Source of the DNA: an uncultured Candidatus Peregrinibacteria bacterium
GTDB lineage: Bacteria; Patescibacteriota; Gracilibacteria; Peribacterales; Peribacteraceae
Assembly: GCA_903825315.1 (NCBI GenBank)
Contig: CAIKAD010000001.1
Span: forward strand, 310,001 to 374,000
Length of the DNA stretch: 64,000 nt
Direction: 5' to 3'
The position numbers and the translations under genes are program-made. The notes beneath the pieces are model-generated. The model saw only the letters and a list, made by a program, of their open reading frames with translations. It searched no databases and was not told the DNA's origin. Positions 8,957 through 20,330 of the stretch are shown here, piece after piece; positions within the stretch are counted from its first letter, which is position 1; each line of letters begins with the position of its first letter.

Positions 8957-9137
8957 GGTTTTGTGTGTTGTTTGTTTCGCCCTCACCCCTACCCCCTCTC
9001 CCAGGAGGAGAGGGGAATGTTTTGTATTTGTTTTCGCGGAAATCTGGCTTCCCAGCAGACATACAACCAACAGAAACATCTCCTTCCCCCGCTGGGGGAA
9101 GGGTTAGGGATGAGGGCGGACAAACAGAAACAAAATC
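8957..9137. mobile_element. MITE-like palindromic element
   Basis: Two near-identical inverted arms (about 8957-9019 and 9075-9137) both carry a CGCCCTCAYCCCTAMCCC core followed by a small internal hairpin (CTCTCCCAGGAGGAGAG on one side, CTTCCCCCGCTGGGGGAAG on the other). The outer ends are also inverted copies (GGTTTTGT... / ...ACAAAATC). There is no coding capacity and no transposase. The CCCTCACCC/CCCTCTCCC wording resembles a palindromic repeat widespread in bacterial genomes. It fills the purN-cofE-like spacer exactly, and the cofE-like stop codon lies in its edge. Confidence 0.6.
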
Positions 9138-9963
9138 AGATCACCCCTCGAAACAAATCCTCCTCCGGCTCAATGCCCGGCACCCAGCCTGCAAAGTCAC
9201 TCAGGGCGATGCCATGGTCGCGGATGATTGCAGCCGGCACGGACTGTCCCGCGTTCCCCATCACGGCGTTGGCGGCGGTAGCGAGTTGATCGGCTACCGC
9301 TTCGTTGGTAATCCGCAGGTCGCGTTCAAAGAGGTCCTTCTTCCCGCGTTCGCTTACGATGGGATCGATGCCGGCGCAGGCAAGCGCGAAGGCGGTGACG
9401 CCGGTTCTCCGTGGGTGGCAGGTGGAGTCGGTGATGATCGTAGCGAGCTTGAGTGGCAGTGCAGAATTTTGTTGAGGGGAGGAAATTGAAGAATCCGAAG
9501 AAACCGAAGGAGTGGAGGTCATTGAAGCTTCCAGGGTTTTCTTCAGCTGCACTGCGGAAGTGACGGGAGCAGAGGGCCAGCCGATGGCGAAGCCGGGTTC
9601 GACGTTGGATTCATCCAGTCCTGCGTTGGCTGTCAAAATCGTTCCTGTCGGGAGACCAGCCGGACGCACTTGGGTGAGAAGTGCGCCGGGAGACGCACTG
9701 AGGATCTGTCCGTTGAGCCGTTGCGTCTCTTCGATTGCAGCCTGGATGAAGCGTGCCGATCGTCCTGTTTCCTTTGCGTAGCGTTCGGCGTCCGCTGTGA
9801 TCGTCACGTTCGTCAGATCGATGCGTGCCCCTTCCACAGTCGCGATGGCTTTTGAGGAAACGGCGATGATATCACCCGACTGCATAGGTCCTGCCATCAG
9901 CAGGAGGGCGGCAAGGTCGTCACCGTGTTTGAGGATCGGCGTGTGGAGCGGGAGGATGATCAT
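9136..9963 (-). CDS. CofE-like gamma-glutamyl ligase family protein
   Basis: The 275-residue product matches the coenzyme F420-0:gamma-glutamyl ligase (CofE) fold. The N-terminal half has GDIIAVSSKAIATVEG, a motif region with NAGLDESNVEPGFAIGWP, and the C-terminal half has IITDSTCHPRRTGVTAFALA, in place of the usual SDTFGRPWRxG. In F420 producers CofE adds glutamates to F420 using GTP. No other F420 genes are visible here, so the true substrate is open. Between KKTLE and LATIITD there is an insertion of roughly 18-20 residues (TSTPSVSSDSSISSP region), encoded by a 9-base-periodic repeat (9487-9510) that also occurs in spacers. ATG 9963 is the first start; the next gene lies 9 bases upstream on the same strand. 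Confidence 0.75.
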   Translation of the reverse strand: MIILPLHTPILKHGDDLAALLLMAGPMQSGDIIAVSSKAIATVEGARIDLTNVTITADAERYAKETGRSARFIQAAIEETQRLNGQILSASPGALLTQVRPAGLPTGTILTANAGLDESNVEPGFAIGWPSAPVTSAVQLKKTLEASMTSTPSVSSDSSISSPQQNSALPLKLATIITDSTCHPRRTGVTAFALACAGIDPIVSERGKKDLFERDLRITNEAVADQLATAANAVMGNAGQSVPAAIIRDHGIALSDFAGWVPGIEPEEDLFRGVI

Positions 9964-9972
9964 GGGCGTAAA

Positions 9973-10464
9973 TCAGTAGAGTCGCTTCTGTGCCTCCTTT
10001 ATAAGGAAGGCGTCTGTCTGGACGGAGTCCGGATGGAGGTGGATGCGCTTCAGGCGCACTTCGAGCTGTACTTCCGATGGGTTATAGAGGATGACGCCGT
10101 CGGGTGCGGCAGGGACGGTAAAGGAGAGCGTGGCGCCGCCGGGGACAGCGCGGCGCGTAAAGCCGAAAGTGGGTGTGTCGATGGCGATGTCCTTGAGCGC
10201 TGCGCCGCGCACTTCGCGCAGCTTCCAGTCGCTCGGCACGCTGATACCGGCCTTGCCTTTGCCGTCATGCGAGAGCTCCACGACTGCAGGTGCGGTTCCT
10301 TCGCTCACGGTCAGCCAGAAACGGAGGGGCTTTTTGTGCTCCACCGCGATGGTTGCGCTCTGTGGTACAACCTGCCCCCGCATTCGTTGTCCTCCCGTAG
10401 CGAACGCCACCATCATCGTGCCGACGATGGCCGTGAGTGCCAGGGGAAGGAGGATACGGTTCAT
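9973..10464 (-). CDS. Secreted or membrane-anchored beta-rich protein
   Basis: ATG 10464 gives 163 residues with an N-terminal hydrophobic signal or anchor (NRILLPLALTAIVGTMMVAF); an upstream in-frame ATG at 10503 would place 13 unlikely residues in front of it. The mature part is rich in predicted beta strand, resembling an immunoglobulin-like or cohesin-like extracytoplasmic domain (…GGATLSFTVPAAPDGVILYN…), but no family is assigned. It ends 9 bases before the CofE-like gene on the same strand, so the two are probably co-transcribed. Confidence 0.7.
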   Translation of the reverse strand: MNRILLPLALTAIVGTMMVAFATGGQRMRGQVVPQSATIAVEHKKPLRFWLTVSEGTAPAVVELSHDGKGKAGISVPSDWKLREVRGAALKDIAIDTPTFGFTRRAVPGGATLSFTVPAAPDGVILYNPSEVQLEVRLKRIHLHPDSVQTDAFLIKEAQKRLY

Positions 10465-10514
10465 GAGTGCTTCAGTGTAGTACGTCAGCTGTGAGAGCTC
10501 CATGAGGAATAATG

Positions 10515-10618
10515 ACTAATGATCAATTATCAATGACCAAATCGCTTCGACCGCCGGATCGTATTGATCATTGAACATTGACATTTGATCATTCGTTTTG
10601 GTCATTTGATCCGATGAA
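10515..10618. repeat. AT-rich inverted repeat with GC core (copy 1)
   Basis: Words of the type AATGAYCAATTATCAATGA flank a GC-rich centre (CGCTTCGACCGCCGGATCGT), then appear inverted (TTGATCATT, TTTTGGTCATT). The centre and flanks match a second copy at 37614-37695 at roughly 80 percent by eye. It lies between divergent genes. Confidence 0.65.
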
Positions 10619-10659
10619 ATCCTTGCACACACTCAACACTCCCAAGGTATACTCCCTCC

Positions 10660-11040
10660 ATGGAATTGGATCCCCACACCCTCCAGTTGATCATCCGCAA
10701 GATTGAGCAGCAGATGCGTTGCCCGCAGTGCGGCAAGCGCGTGCCGGTGGATTTTACGTCCGTGCGCCTCGCGGGGGACGATTTTCTTCTCCTGCAACTC
10801 AAGTGCGACACGTGCGACGCGTTCATCGTGCTCCATGCCTCGCTCCAGGGCGCCGAGAGTCTCATCCGCAAGGAGAAAGATACCACGGCCAATGCGTCAT
10901 CTTCCCTGCAGCTCAAGGATTCCGAACTCAAGATGCTCCGTGAGGCACTCACGCAGTCCGGCGGATCCTTTGAGCAGCTCTTCCAGAAGTATGGAGGGAA
11001 GGACGGGGGAGCCTCCGCGGCGGATACGAGGATTGTATGA
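10660..11040 (+). CDS. Zinc-ribbon protein
   Basis: The product is 126 residues. Two CxxC knuckles, CPQC (residues 21-24) and CDTC (about 50-53), flank a short beta region and should bind one zinc. The rest is helical and charged (KDSELKMLREALTQSGGSFEQLF). No enzymatic motif is seen. Small proteins of this type are often nucleic-acid or protein-binding adaptors, but the target here is unknown. It is followed by a short AT-rich repeat (GAAAATTG/GGAAAATG words, 11041-11075) and a lipoprotein gene. Confidence 0.7.
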   Translation: MELDPHTLQLIIRKIEQQMRCPQCGKRVPVDFTSVRLAGDDFLLLQLKCDTCDAFIVLHASLQGAESLIRKEKDTTANASSSLQLKDSELKMLREALTQSGGSFEQLFQKYGGKDGGASAADTRIV

Positions 11041-11100
11041 GAATGGAAAATTGAAATTGGAAAATGGAAAATGAGAGGGGACTGACGATAGAGTTCCTTC

Positions 11101-11418
11101 ATGCGTCGCATCCTCCTTCTGACAGCGTCTCTCTTCCTTCTCACCTCCTGCAAATTCCAGGGGAACGTTTCGGAGTGGCTCGGGCAGTCGATCCGCACTT
11201 CGAGCGGTTCTCTTAAGGAGGCGGTGGACCAGACGAAGGCGGCGGTGGAGCTGGGGAAGATCGAAGCGGGGAAATTGAAGGGGGAAATCGAGTCGGCGCA
11301 GGACAGGGTGAATCAGGCTAAGGAGAGGTTGCGGAAGGCGCAGGAGGGATTGGCGAAGTTGGAGGAGGGTGCGAAAGCTCTCAATCAGGCAGTACGAGGG
11401 TCAGGAAGTGTCAAATAG
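11101..11418 (+). CDS. Small coiled-coil lipoprotein
   Basis: The product is 105 residues. It starts with a classical lipoprotein signal (MRRILLLTASLFLLTSC) with the lipobox LTSC, so Cys17 should be lipidated after cleavage by signal peptidase II. The mature part is a Lys/Glu/Ala-rich coiled coil with a heptad pattern, similar in size and style to Lpp-like or phage-shock-like envelope spacers. It probably sits on the outer face of the cytoplasmic membrane. Specific role unknown. Confidence 0.8.
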   Translation: MRRILLLTASLFLLTSCKFQGNVSEWLGQSIRTSSGSLKEAVDQTKAAVELGKIEAGKLKGEIESAQDRVNQAKERLRKAQEGLAKLEEGAKALNQAVRGSGSVK

Positions 11419-11446
11419 TGACTAAAATAAGCCAAAAAGTCGTATA

Positions 11447-11475
11447 TTGAATAAAATATTGAATTATTGTATAAT
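11447..11475 (+). promoter_or_regulatory. Sigma-70-type promoter
   Basis: TTGAAT-N17-TATAAT, followed 23 bases later by the ATG at 11499. The 5' leader would be about 17 bases and has no obvious Shine-Dalgarno sequence. Confidence 0.75.
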
Positions 11476-11498
11476 ATTAACGTTTCAAACAAAAACCT

Positions 11499-11813
11499 AT
11501 GCAAAACATTCCGGTGAAGGGCCTCGAAGTCCTTGCAGACCTTGCTCCCCAGGAGCTGGTGCGCATTGAGGAACTTGGAGAAATAGCGACGCCGGATGTG
11601 CGGAAGGATTTTGAACAGAAGCTGGAAACAGTCATCGCAACGCTCGGCACCCCGAAAGGGGATACAAACCGCGGGAATGCGATACAGTCTCTGCAGGACC
11701 TTACGCACGAGATGGAGGTGAGGCTGAAGAAAGCGGATCGTGAGGAAGACGAGAGTGTGCAGCAGAAGAGGGAAGAATCTGCAGCGGAATCCCATCTCTC
11801 CACATCCGCATAA
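11499..11813 (+). CDS. Small acidic helical protein of unknown function
   Basis: The product is 104 residues, predicted helical and charged, with a C-terminal coiled-coil part (LTHEMEVRLKKADREEDESV). It sits directly behind a strong consensus promoter and one base before the start of a large coiled-coil protein gene, so it is the first gene of a two-gene operon. A small acidic gene upstream of a giant coiled-coil gene is the same arrangement as at 1920-5770. No family recognised. Confidence 0.7.
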   Translation: MQNIPVKGLEVLADLAPQELVRIEELGEIATPDVRKDFEQKLETVIATLGTPKGDTNRGNAIQSLQDLTHEMEVRLKKADREEDESVQQKREESAAESHLSTSA

Positions 11814-11814
11814 C

Positions 11815-14316
11815 ATGAGGTTCCATACTTTCCGTACCGGCGAAGCAAGGCTCCTCCAATTTGCAGGACCAGAGCAAGAGAATTTCGTATTAAGGGATCC
11901 CGCTAACAAATCGGAGATGGTCAGGAAGCCCAATAACGTATCGGAGTCACAGAGGATGCATGAACGCTGGGATAGGGCGGAGGAAGCCCAACGGAAGTAC
12001 TTCGACGTGGCAAACAGGTGTCTGGATGTGCTCCGCAAGTTGCCGGACGGTAAACGCAAGGGGGAATTGCAGACTGCGTACGATAGTTATGAACGGCAGG
12101 GCAAGGATCTGATGAAACAAATAGTCAATAGCAATGCGAGTAGTGTGGAGCAGAAGGCACTTCGTGATCTTATTGACCAATTTGAAGGGCAGCTACAGGG
12201 CGATGCGCAGCTGGCTGACAGGTTAATTGAGATGTACCGGCAGACCACCGATGAGCGGCGCTCGTCTTTTGATGATGCAGTGCTGTGGATGCAGCAAGCA
12301 GAAAATAACCCTGGTGATCAGCAACTCCATAACCTGGCCGCCCAGAAGGCCGCACTGGAAATCCGCAACGCCAGCCCGTATGTGGAGCGTGAGCTCAAGT
12401 ATCTCACGGAGAACGCCGGTGAAGCGCAACGAGACCGCATTGCAGAACTCCAAAAGTGGAAGACGGAAATAGAGGAATTGAGGATGAAGGCCAGCGAGAC
12501 GCCGCTGGCGGTTGCGGGCATGGTGACAGCCGCTACCGGGGAGAGGGCGGCACTCATACAGAATAATGCGCCTGGGGAAGTAAACACGCGTGACCGGGAC
12601 GTGGTATCTATAAAGCAGAAGGGGGAAGAAAAACTCGGGAAAATGCAGGAGAATCTTGTGAAAAAGATTAACAGTGAGGATTACAAGCCTTCCCAGGAAC
12701 AAGTGCAACAGGACCTGGATACCCTCAAAGAGATTGCACGTGCTTGGCAAAAGATCGGTCCTCAGGAAAAAGCGAAGCAGGAACTGGAAGCCATGCGTCC
12801 TGCCTATAATAAACTTCGGAAGATACAGGAACAGATTGTGAAGAGCTCCACCCTTGGTACAGATGAGATCGTCGCCCGGCTGGAAACGAATCCGACGATC
12901 GACGATGCCAATGAGCTGATGGAGAGGGTTTCCGCAGAAGAGGTGGCGATCCGGAACCGTCCCGACAAGGCAGATTTCGTGCGTTCCAAGGAATTGGAGG
13001 CTATACGGAAGAAGTGGGGAGGGTTCGCTGTAAGCATGGAAGGCGTTCAGAAATCATCCGGTTTCATCAGAGATTCCCTCCAGAGCTCGGCGCTCCTCAA
13101 CCCGGAGATGTTCCGCGCGCGCATCGATATACTCAATACTGGTCTCAATGCACTTGCGGCCGGGTGGCCGGATGTTGCCAAGAAGGAAGTGGAAAATATT
13201 GTTAATGCTGCAAACCACATGCTAGCGCGTAAGGGGTCCACCTTTTACCTGCGCGCGACCGACAGCGGCGTGGAACTGCACGACCGCGTGGTGGAAGAGG
13301 CCAAGCAATCCGTGCGTCAATTCAGAGAGAACGAGTTCAAAAAAGTAAATGACATTGCTGCACAACTGGATCAGAAAATGGGCCTACTCGACAAGAATCA
13401 GGAGGACGCGTCTCTTCTTAGGGAGATCATCACCCTAACGCAGACGTACCATCAGGCAATAGAAGCGGGGAAGACACATCCTGCCCTCATCAATGCATAT
13501 GTACCGGATGGTTGGAAGAAGTCGATGGAAACGGCCTGGAACACGCAGCTCGAGAGAGCCAAAGCCACGCTTGATCCGGTGCGTTTGACGGAAATGCAGA
13601 TGAAGCTGAAAAAGATCGAGAAACCGGAGGTCGGTAACGCGAAAACTGCTGCAATGCAAACAGGGAATATGAACAAGAAGGTAGAACCGGAAAGCAGGTC
13701 CGCCGCAATGGCTCGGGGTGTCGATTCGCAAGGAACGAAGGAGGTACCTGCTCCCAGTGTTCCCAAAGAGTCAGGCACCAAAACTGAGCCACCGAACAAT
13801 GCAGTAGTACCGGATACCACGCCCGCCGCAATGGCTCGGGGTGTCGATTCGCAAGGAACGAAGGAGGTACCTGCTCCCAGTGTTCCCAAAGAGGTGGACC
13901 AAACGGGAACTGCGGAACAGCCGAAGAAAACCGTCGCTGCTGCTAGTCCCAATGAGGAGAATGCTTTACGCAACATCATGAATCAGTCCTCGAACGAATC
14001 CACTCAAGAGGCTTCTCCTGCCGCAGAAGAGGCCATCGATTTGATAGGGAAGACGATCAACAACATGTCCCTCTCTTACCAGCGGGATGTCACAGATATC
14101 AGAGTGCAGCTTGATATGCTTAAGAGTTCCGTGTCTCCCGATGAGCTCAACAACTTCGAAAGACGCCTCGCCGAGATCCGGAAAAACGAAAGTGTCATTA
14201 AGAACCAAGTGCAGAGTGAGAAGACGCCGAAAGAAGTCAAAGAACAACTTCAGTCGTACCTGGACGAGGCACAGCAGCTGCAAGATCGCATCAACAAACT
14301 GAAACAAGAGAAGTAA
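11815..14316 (+). CDS. Large coiled-coil protein with internal in-frame repeat
   Basis: ATG 11815, one base after the previous stop, gives 833 residues beginning MRFHTFRTGEARLLQFAGPE; an upstream in-frame ATG would overlap the preceding gene. Most of the protein is predicted coiled coil. At about residues 630-695 a low-complexity linker contains two copies of the unit AMARGVDSQGTKEVPAPSVP, and the C-terminal 150 residues are again coiled coil ending in QQLQDRINKLKQEK. There is no signal peptide or membrane segment. The N-terminal RLLQFAGPE slightly resembles the RLCRFAENLP start of the giant protein at 2291, hinting at a shared N-terminal tag. Function unknown; a structural or scaffold role is plausible. 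Confidence 0.8.
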   Translation: MRFHTFRTGEARLLQFAGPEQENFVLRDPANKSEMVRKPNNVSESQRMHERWDRAEEAQRKYFDVANRCLDVLRKLPDGKRKGELQTAYDSYERQGKDLMKQIVNSNASSVEQKALRDLIDQFEGQLQGDAQLADRLIEMYRQTTDERRSSFDDAVLWMQQAENNPGDQQLHNLAAQKAALEIRNASPYVERELKYLTENAGEAQRDRIAELQKWKTEIEELRMKASETPLAVAGMVTAATGERAALIQNNAPGEVNTRDRDVVSIKQKGEEKLGKMQENLVKKINSEDYKPSQEQVQQDLDTLKEIARAWQKIGPQEKAKQELEAMRPAYNKLRKIQEQIVKSSTLGTDEIVARLETNPTIDDANELMERVSAEEVAIRNRPDKADFVRSKELEAIRKKWGGFAVSMEGVQKSSGFIRDSLQSSALLNPEMFRARIDILNTGLNALAAGWPDVAKKEVENIVNAANHMLARKGSTFYLRATDSGVELHDRVVEEAKQSVRQFRENEFKKVNDIAAQLDQKMGLLDKNQEDASLLREIITLTQTYHQAIEAGKTHPALINAYVPDGWKKSMETAWNTQLERAKATLDPVRLTEMQMKLKKIEKPEVGNAKTAAMQTGNMNKKVEPESRSAAMARGVDSQGTKEVPAPSVPKESGTKTEPPNNAVVPDTTPAAMARGVDSQGTKEVPAPSVPKEVDQTGTAEQPKKTVAAASPNEENALRNIMNQSSNESTQEASPAAEEAIDLIGKTINNMSLSYQRDVTDIRVQLDMLKSSVSPDELNNFERRLAEIRKNESVIKNQVQSEKTPKEVKEQLQSYLDEAQQLQDRINKLKQEK
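13701..13893 (+). repeat. In-frame 70-base direct repeat within coding sequence
   Basis: Positions 13701-13770 and 13824-13893 read as the same 70 bases, offset by 123 bases (41 codons), so the duplication preserves the frame and duplicates a 23-residue proline-containing linker. Confidence 0.8.
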
Positions 14317-14366
14317 CCACTGCCCGCCAGAGGTGTTTCCCGGCTTCCAAAAGCCACGGATTTTCC

Positions 14367-14394
14367 TTGCACTCTGCGGGAAATGCCGTACAAT
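14367..14394 (+). promoter_or_regulatory. Candidate rpoC promoter
   Basis: TTGCAC-N16-TACAAT, about 100 bases upstream of the rpoC ATG. This would leave a leader that contains the hairpin at 14416-14448. Confidence 0.55.
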
Positions 14395-14415
14395 TTGCGG
14401 GTACACCACCGACGT

Positions 14416-14448
14416 TCCCCCTCTGGTTCAGACGCCCAGGCCGGGGGA
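14416..14448 (+). promoter_or_regulatory. GC-rich leader hairpin before rpoC
   Basis: Nested stems TCCCCC/GGGGGA and CTGG/CCAG enclose a short loop. A pyrimidine/T-rich stretch follows about 25 bases later, just before the start codon. It could be an attenuator or a translational control element. Confidence 0.4.
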
Positions 14449-14494
14449 GCGGCGGACTTCCGTATGTCATTCTCTCTTTTTCCCTCTCCTGACC

Positions 14495-18436
<3,942 letters not shown>

Positions 18437-18470
18437 TTTGTCCCTTCCATATCATTACCATCCCATAGCT

Positions 18471-18887
18471 ATGCCTACCGTCAATCAGCTCATCCGCAAG
18501 CCCAGGAAAGATAAGCGTCGCAAGTCCAAGGCGCCGGCGCTCCAGCAGACCTGGAACGCGCTCAACATGCGCGATGTCCCCCTGCCGCACGGCTCGCCCT
18601 TTAAGCGCGGCGTGTGCGTTAAGGTGACCACCATGACGCCCAAGAAGCCCAACTCCGCTCTCCGCAAGATCGCCCGCGTGCGCCTCACGAACGGTTACGA
18701 GGTGAAGGCGTACATCATGGGTGAGGGACACAACCTTCAGGAGCACTCCGTGGTGCTCGTCCGCGGCGGCCGCGTTAAGGATCTTCCGGGCGTCCGCTAC
18801 CACATCGTTCGCGGCATTCTCGACACCGAGGGTGTTCGTGACCGCAAGCAGGGTCGTTCCCGCTACGGCGCCAAGCGTCCCAAGTAA
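18471..18887 (+). CDS. rpsL: 30S ribosomal protein S12
   Basis: S12 shapes the decoding centre of the 30S subunit. ATG 18471 gives the canonical [15 protein letters not shown] start and 138 residues. The conserved [20 protein letters not shown] and [20 protein letters not shown] blocks, and the DLPGVRYH block, are intact. Between residues 25 and 45 it carries the longer insert ([20 protein letters not shown]) found in Gram-positive-type S12 rather than the short proteobacterial form. It lies between rpoC and rpsG with spacers of about 35 bases. Confidence 0.97.
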   Translation: MPTVNQLIRKPRKDKRRKSKAPALQQTWNALNMRDVPLPHGSPFKRGVCVKVTTMTPKKPNSALRKIARVRLTNGYEVKAYIMGEGHNLQEHSVVLVRGGRVKDLPGVRYHIVRGILDTEGVRDRKQGRSRYGAKRPK

Positions 18888-18923
18888 ATCCGTATCCTGT
18901 AATCTTTCTTCCCAGAAACCGTT

Positions 18924-19379
18924 ATGGCCAAGCCCATCAAGCCTTACATCCCCGTCGGATCCGATCCCCTCACCGAAAAGTTCATCAACTGTCTCATGCA
19001 GCAGGGGAAGAAGTCCGTCGCGCGCAGGATTTTTGCGGACACGCTCGAGGTCATCAAAACGCGCACCAAGGATCCGCCGCTGGAAGTGTTCTCCAAGGCG
19101 CTCCTCAACGTCACCCCGCTCATCGAAGTCCGCCCCAAGCGTATCGCCGGTTCCGTCTACCAGGTTCCCGTGGAGGTGACCCCCAAGCGCCAGGTAGCGC
19201 TCTCCATCCGCTGGATTCTGGACGCGGCCCGCTCGCGCAAGGGCGTGCCCATGGCCCATAAGCTTGCCTTGGAACTCCTGGATGCCTCTGCCGACCAGGG
19301 GTCTGCCATCAAGAAGAAGCAGGATGTGCTCAAGATGGCTCAGGCGAACAAAGCTTTCGCTCACCTCGCAAAATCTTAA
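18924..19379 (+). CDS. rpsG: 30S ribosomal protein S7
   Basis: S7 nucleates assembly of the 30S head and contacts the E-site tRNA. The product is 151 residues starting MAKPIKPYIPVGSDPLTEKF. Conserved features include KTKDPPLEVF-like and EVRPKRIAGSVYQVPVEV blocks and the C-terminal AIKKKQDVLKMAQANKAFAHLAKS. It forms a tight cluster with rpoC and rpsL. Directly downstream is a stretch that resembles a second, diverged copy of its own C-terminus. Confidence 0.97.
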   Translation: MAKPIKPYIPVGSDPLTEKFINCLMQQGKKSVARRIFADTLEVIKTRTKDPPLEVFSKALLNVTPLIEVRPKRIAGSVYQVPVEVTPKRQVALSIRWILDAARSRKGVPMAHKLALELLDASADQGSAIKKKQDVLKMAQANKAFAHLAKS

Positions 19380-19386
19380 GGCTCTC

Positions 19387-19476
19387 ATGCGGGCCACCGC
19401 GGCAAGCCGAGTCATAAAGAGGCGAAGACGGGTGGCACAGGAAAATAAGGTCTTTTCGCACTTAGCCAAGTTCTAA
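19387..19476 (+). pseudogene. Remnant of a second rpsG 3' end
   Basis: The reading frame 19387-19476 encodes 29 residues ending VIKRRRRVAQENKVFSHLAKF and a stop. This aligns with the S7 C-terminus (AIKKKQDVLKMAQANKAFAHLAKS) in the gene just upstream. At the DNA level the two are clearly diverged, so this is either an old partial tandem duplication or the tail of a lost paralogue. An independent small peptide is possible but less likely. Confidence 0.6.
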
Positions 19477-19580
19477 TAACAAGGGAAGCTTGAAGGGGAT
19501 GTGGGATCTTGGCTCAGGGAAGCCCTGCCTTTAACGTATATTTCACAAAAATTCTTCATTCAATCCTCATTCACCTTAAG

Positions 19581-19610
19581 AAGGACGGCCTCACCGCCGT
19601 CCTTTTTCTT
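19581..19610 (+). terminator. Intrinsic terminator after the rpoC-rpsL-rpsG cluster
   Basis: A perfect 9-bp stem (AAGGACGGC / GCCGTCCTT) with a 6-base loop is followed by TTTTCTT. Confidence 0.92.
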
Positions 19611-19663
19611 GCGCTGAGGGAAAGAAGAGGGCTAGGGATTGCGGAAATTGGGAGTCTGGACCA

Positions 19664-19691
19664 TTGACAATCTAATAAAAATAAGTATAAT
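19664..19691 (+). promoter_or_regulatory. Consensus sigma-70 promoter
   Basis: TTGACA-N16-TATAAT, with the ATG of the downstream gene 30 bases after the -10 element. Confidence 0.85.
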
Positions 19692-19721
19692 ATCCGCACT
19701 CAATTTTCACCCAACACTCAC

Positions 19722-20174
19722 ATGCACATTGCACGCACCCTCTCCCTCGACGACCTTACGCTGGAGCAGATTGAGCATGGGGAAATCCGCACGGAAGCCA
19801 ATGTCCTCTTTGAAGCCGCATACGCCAGCATTGCACGAGAATTGCACGTGGGAGACGAGGAGACATTCCGCGGGGCCCGCGACCACGTGCTTATGGATGC
19901 GCTGTTGGACATTTTAGACCAGCCGGAATCTGCCGTGCAGAACGGCAACATATTCATGCTTTCCCGGTCATCCCATAAGTTGCTCCGCGAGGCGCTGGAG
20001 AACGGCATACGGTCATACGTCGGGCGTCGCATCGATCAGATGCCGCAGTTGGAGGAAGTGGGCATCCATACGTATTTGGGGCTTCCGGAAGCCTGCTTTA
20101 CATACGCGCGGTCTCCCGATGGAGGACGGCATGTTTCCTTCTTCCGAAAGGTCCGAAAATTTCTCTTCCCTTGA
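19722..20174 (+). CDS. Hypothetical protein under a strong promoter
   Basis: The product is 150 residues, predicted mostly helical in the first 110 residues (SLDDLTLEQIEHGEIRTEAN...), with a basic C-terminus (FFRKVRKFLFP). It has no signal peptide and no recognised domain. It stands alone between the terminator of the ribosomal cluster and fusA and has the best consensus promoter in the window, so it is probably well expressed. It interrupts the usual rpsG-fusA adjacency. Confidence 0.65.
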   Translation: MHIARTLSLDDLTLEQIEHGEIRTEANVLFEAAYASIARELHVGDEETFRGARDHVLMDALLDILDQPESAVQNGNIFMLSRSSHKLLREALENGIRSYVGRRIDQMPQLEEVGIHTYLGLPEACFTYARSPDGGRHVSFFRKVRKFLFP

Positions 20175-20330
20175 GGAAATCAAAGGGGAATACCGATTGC
20201 GGACTATCTCCAATTCCTCTATAGTCTTGCGGCTTCGGATGCAGAGAGACGCAGGGTCAGCATCCCACCGGATGTCGTCCTTTTTGCAGGGTTTCTCCCG
20301 CTTCCCCATTCATTTTCTCCTCCATCCATC

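Noticed and set aside
8942..9079. N-terminal extension of PurN by 46 residues
   Set aside because: It is translated palindromic repeat; the family N-terminus begins at 8941.
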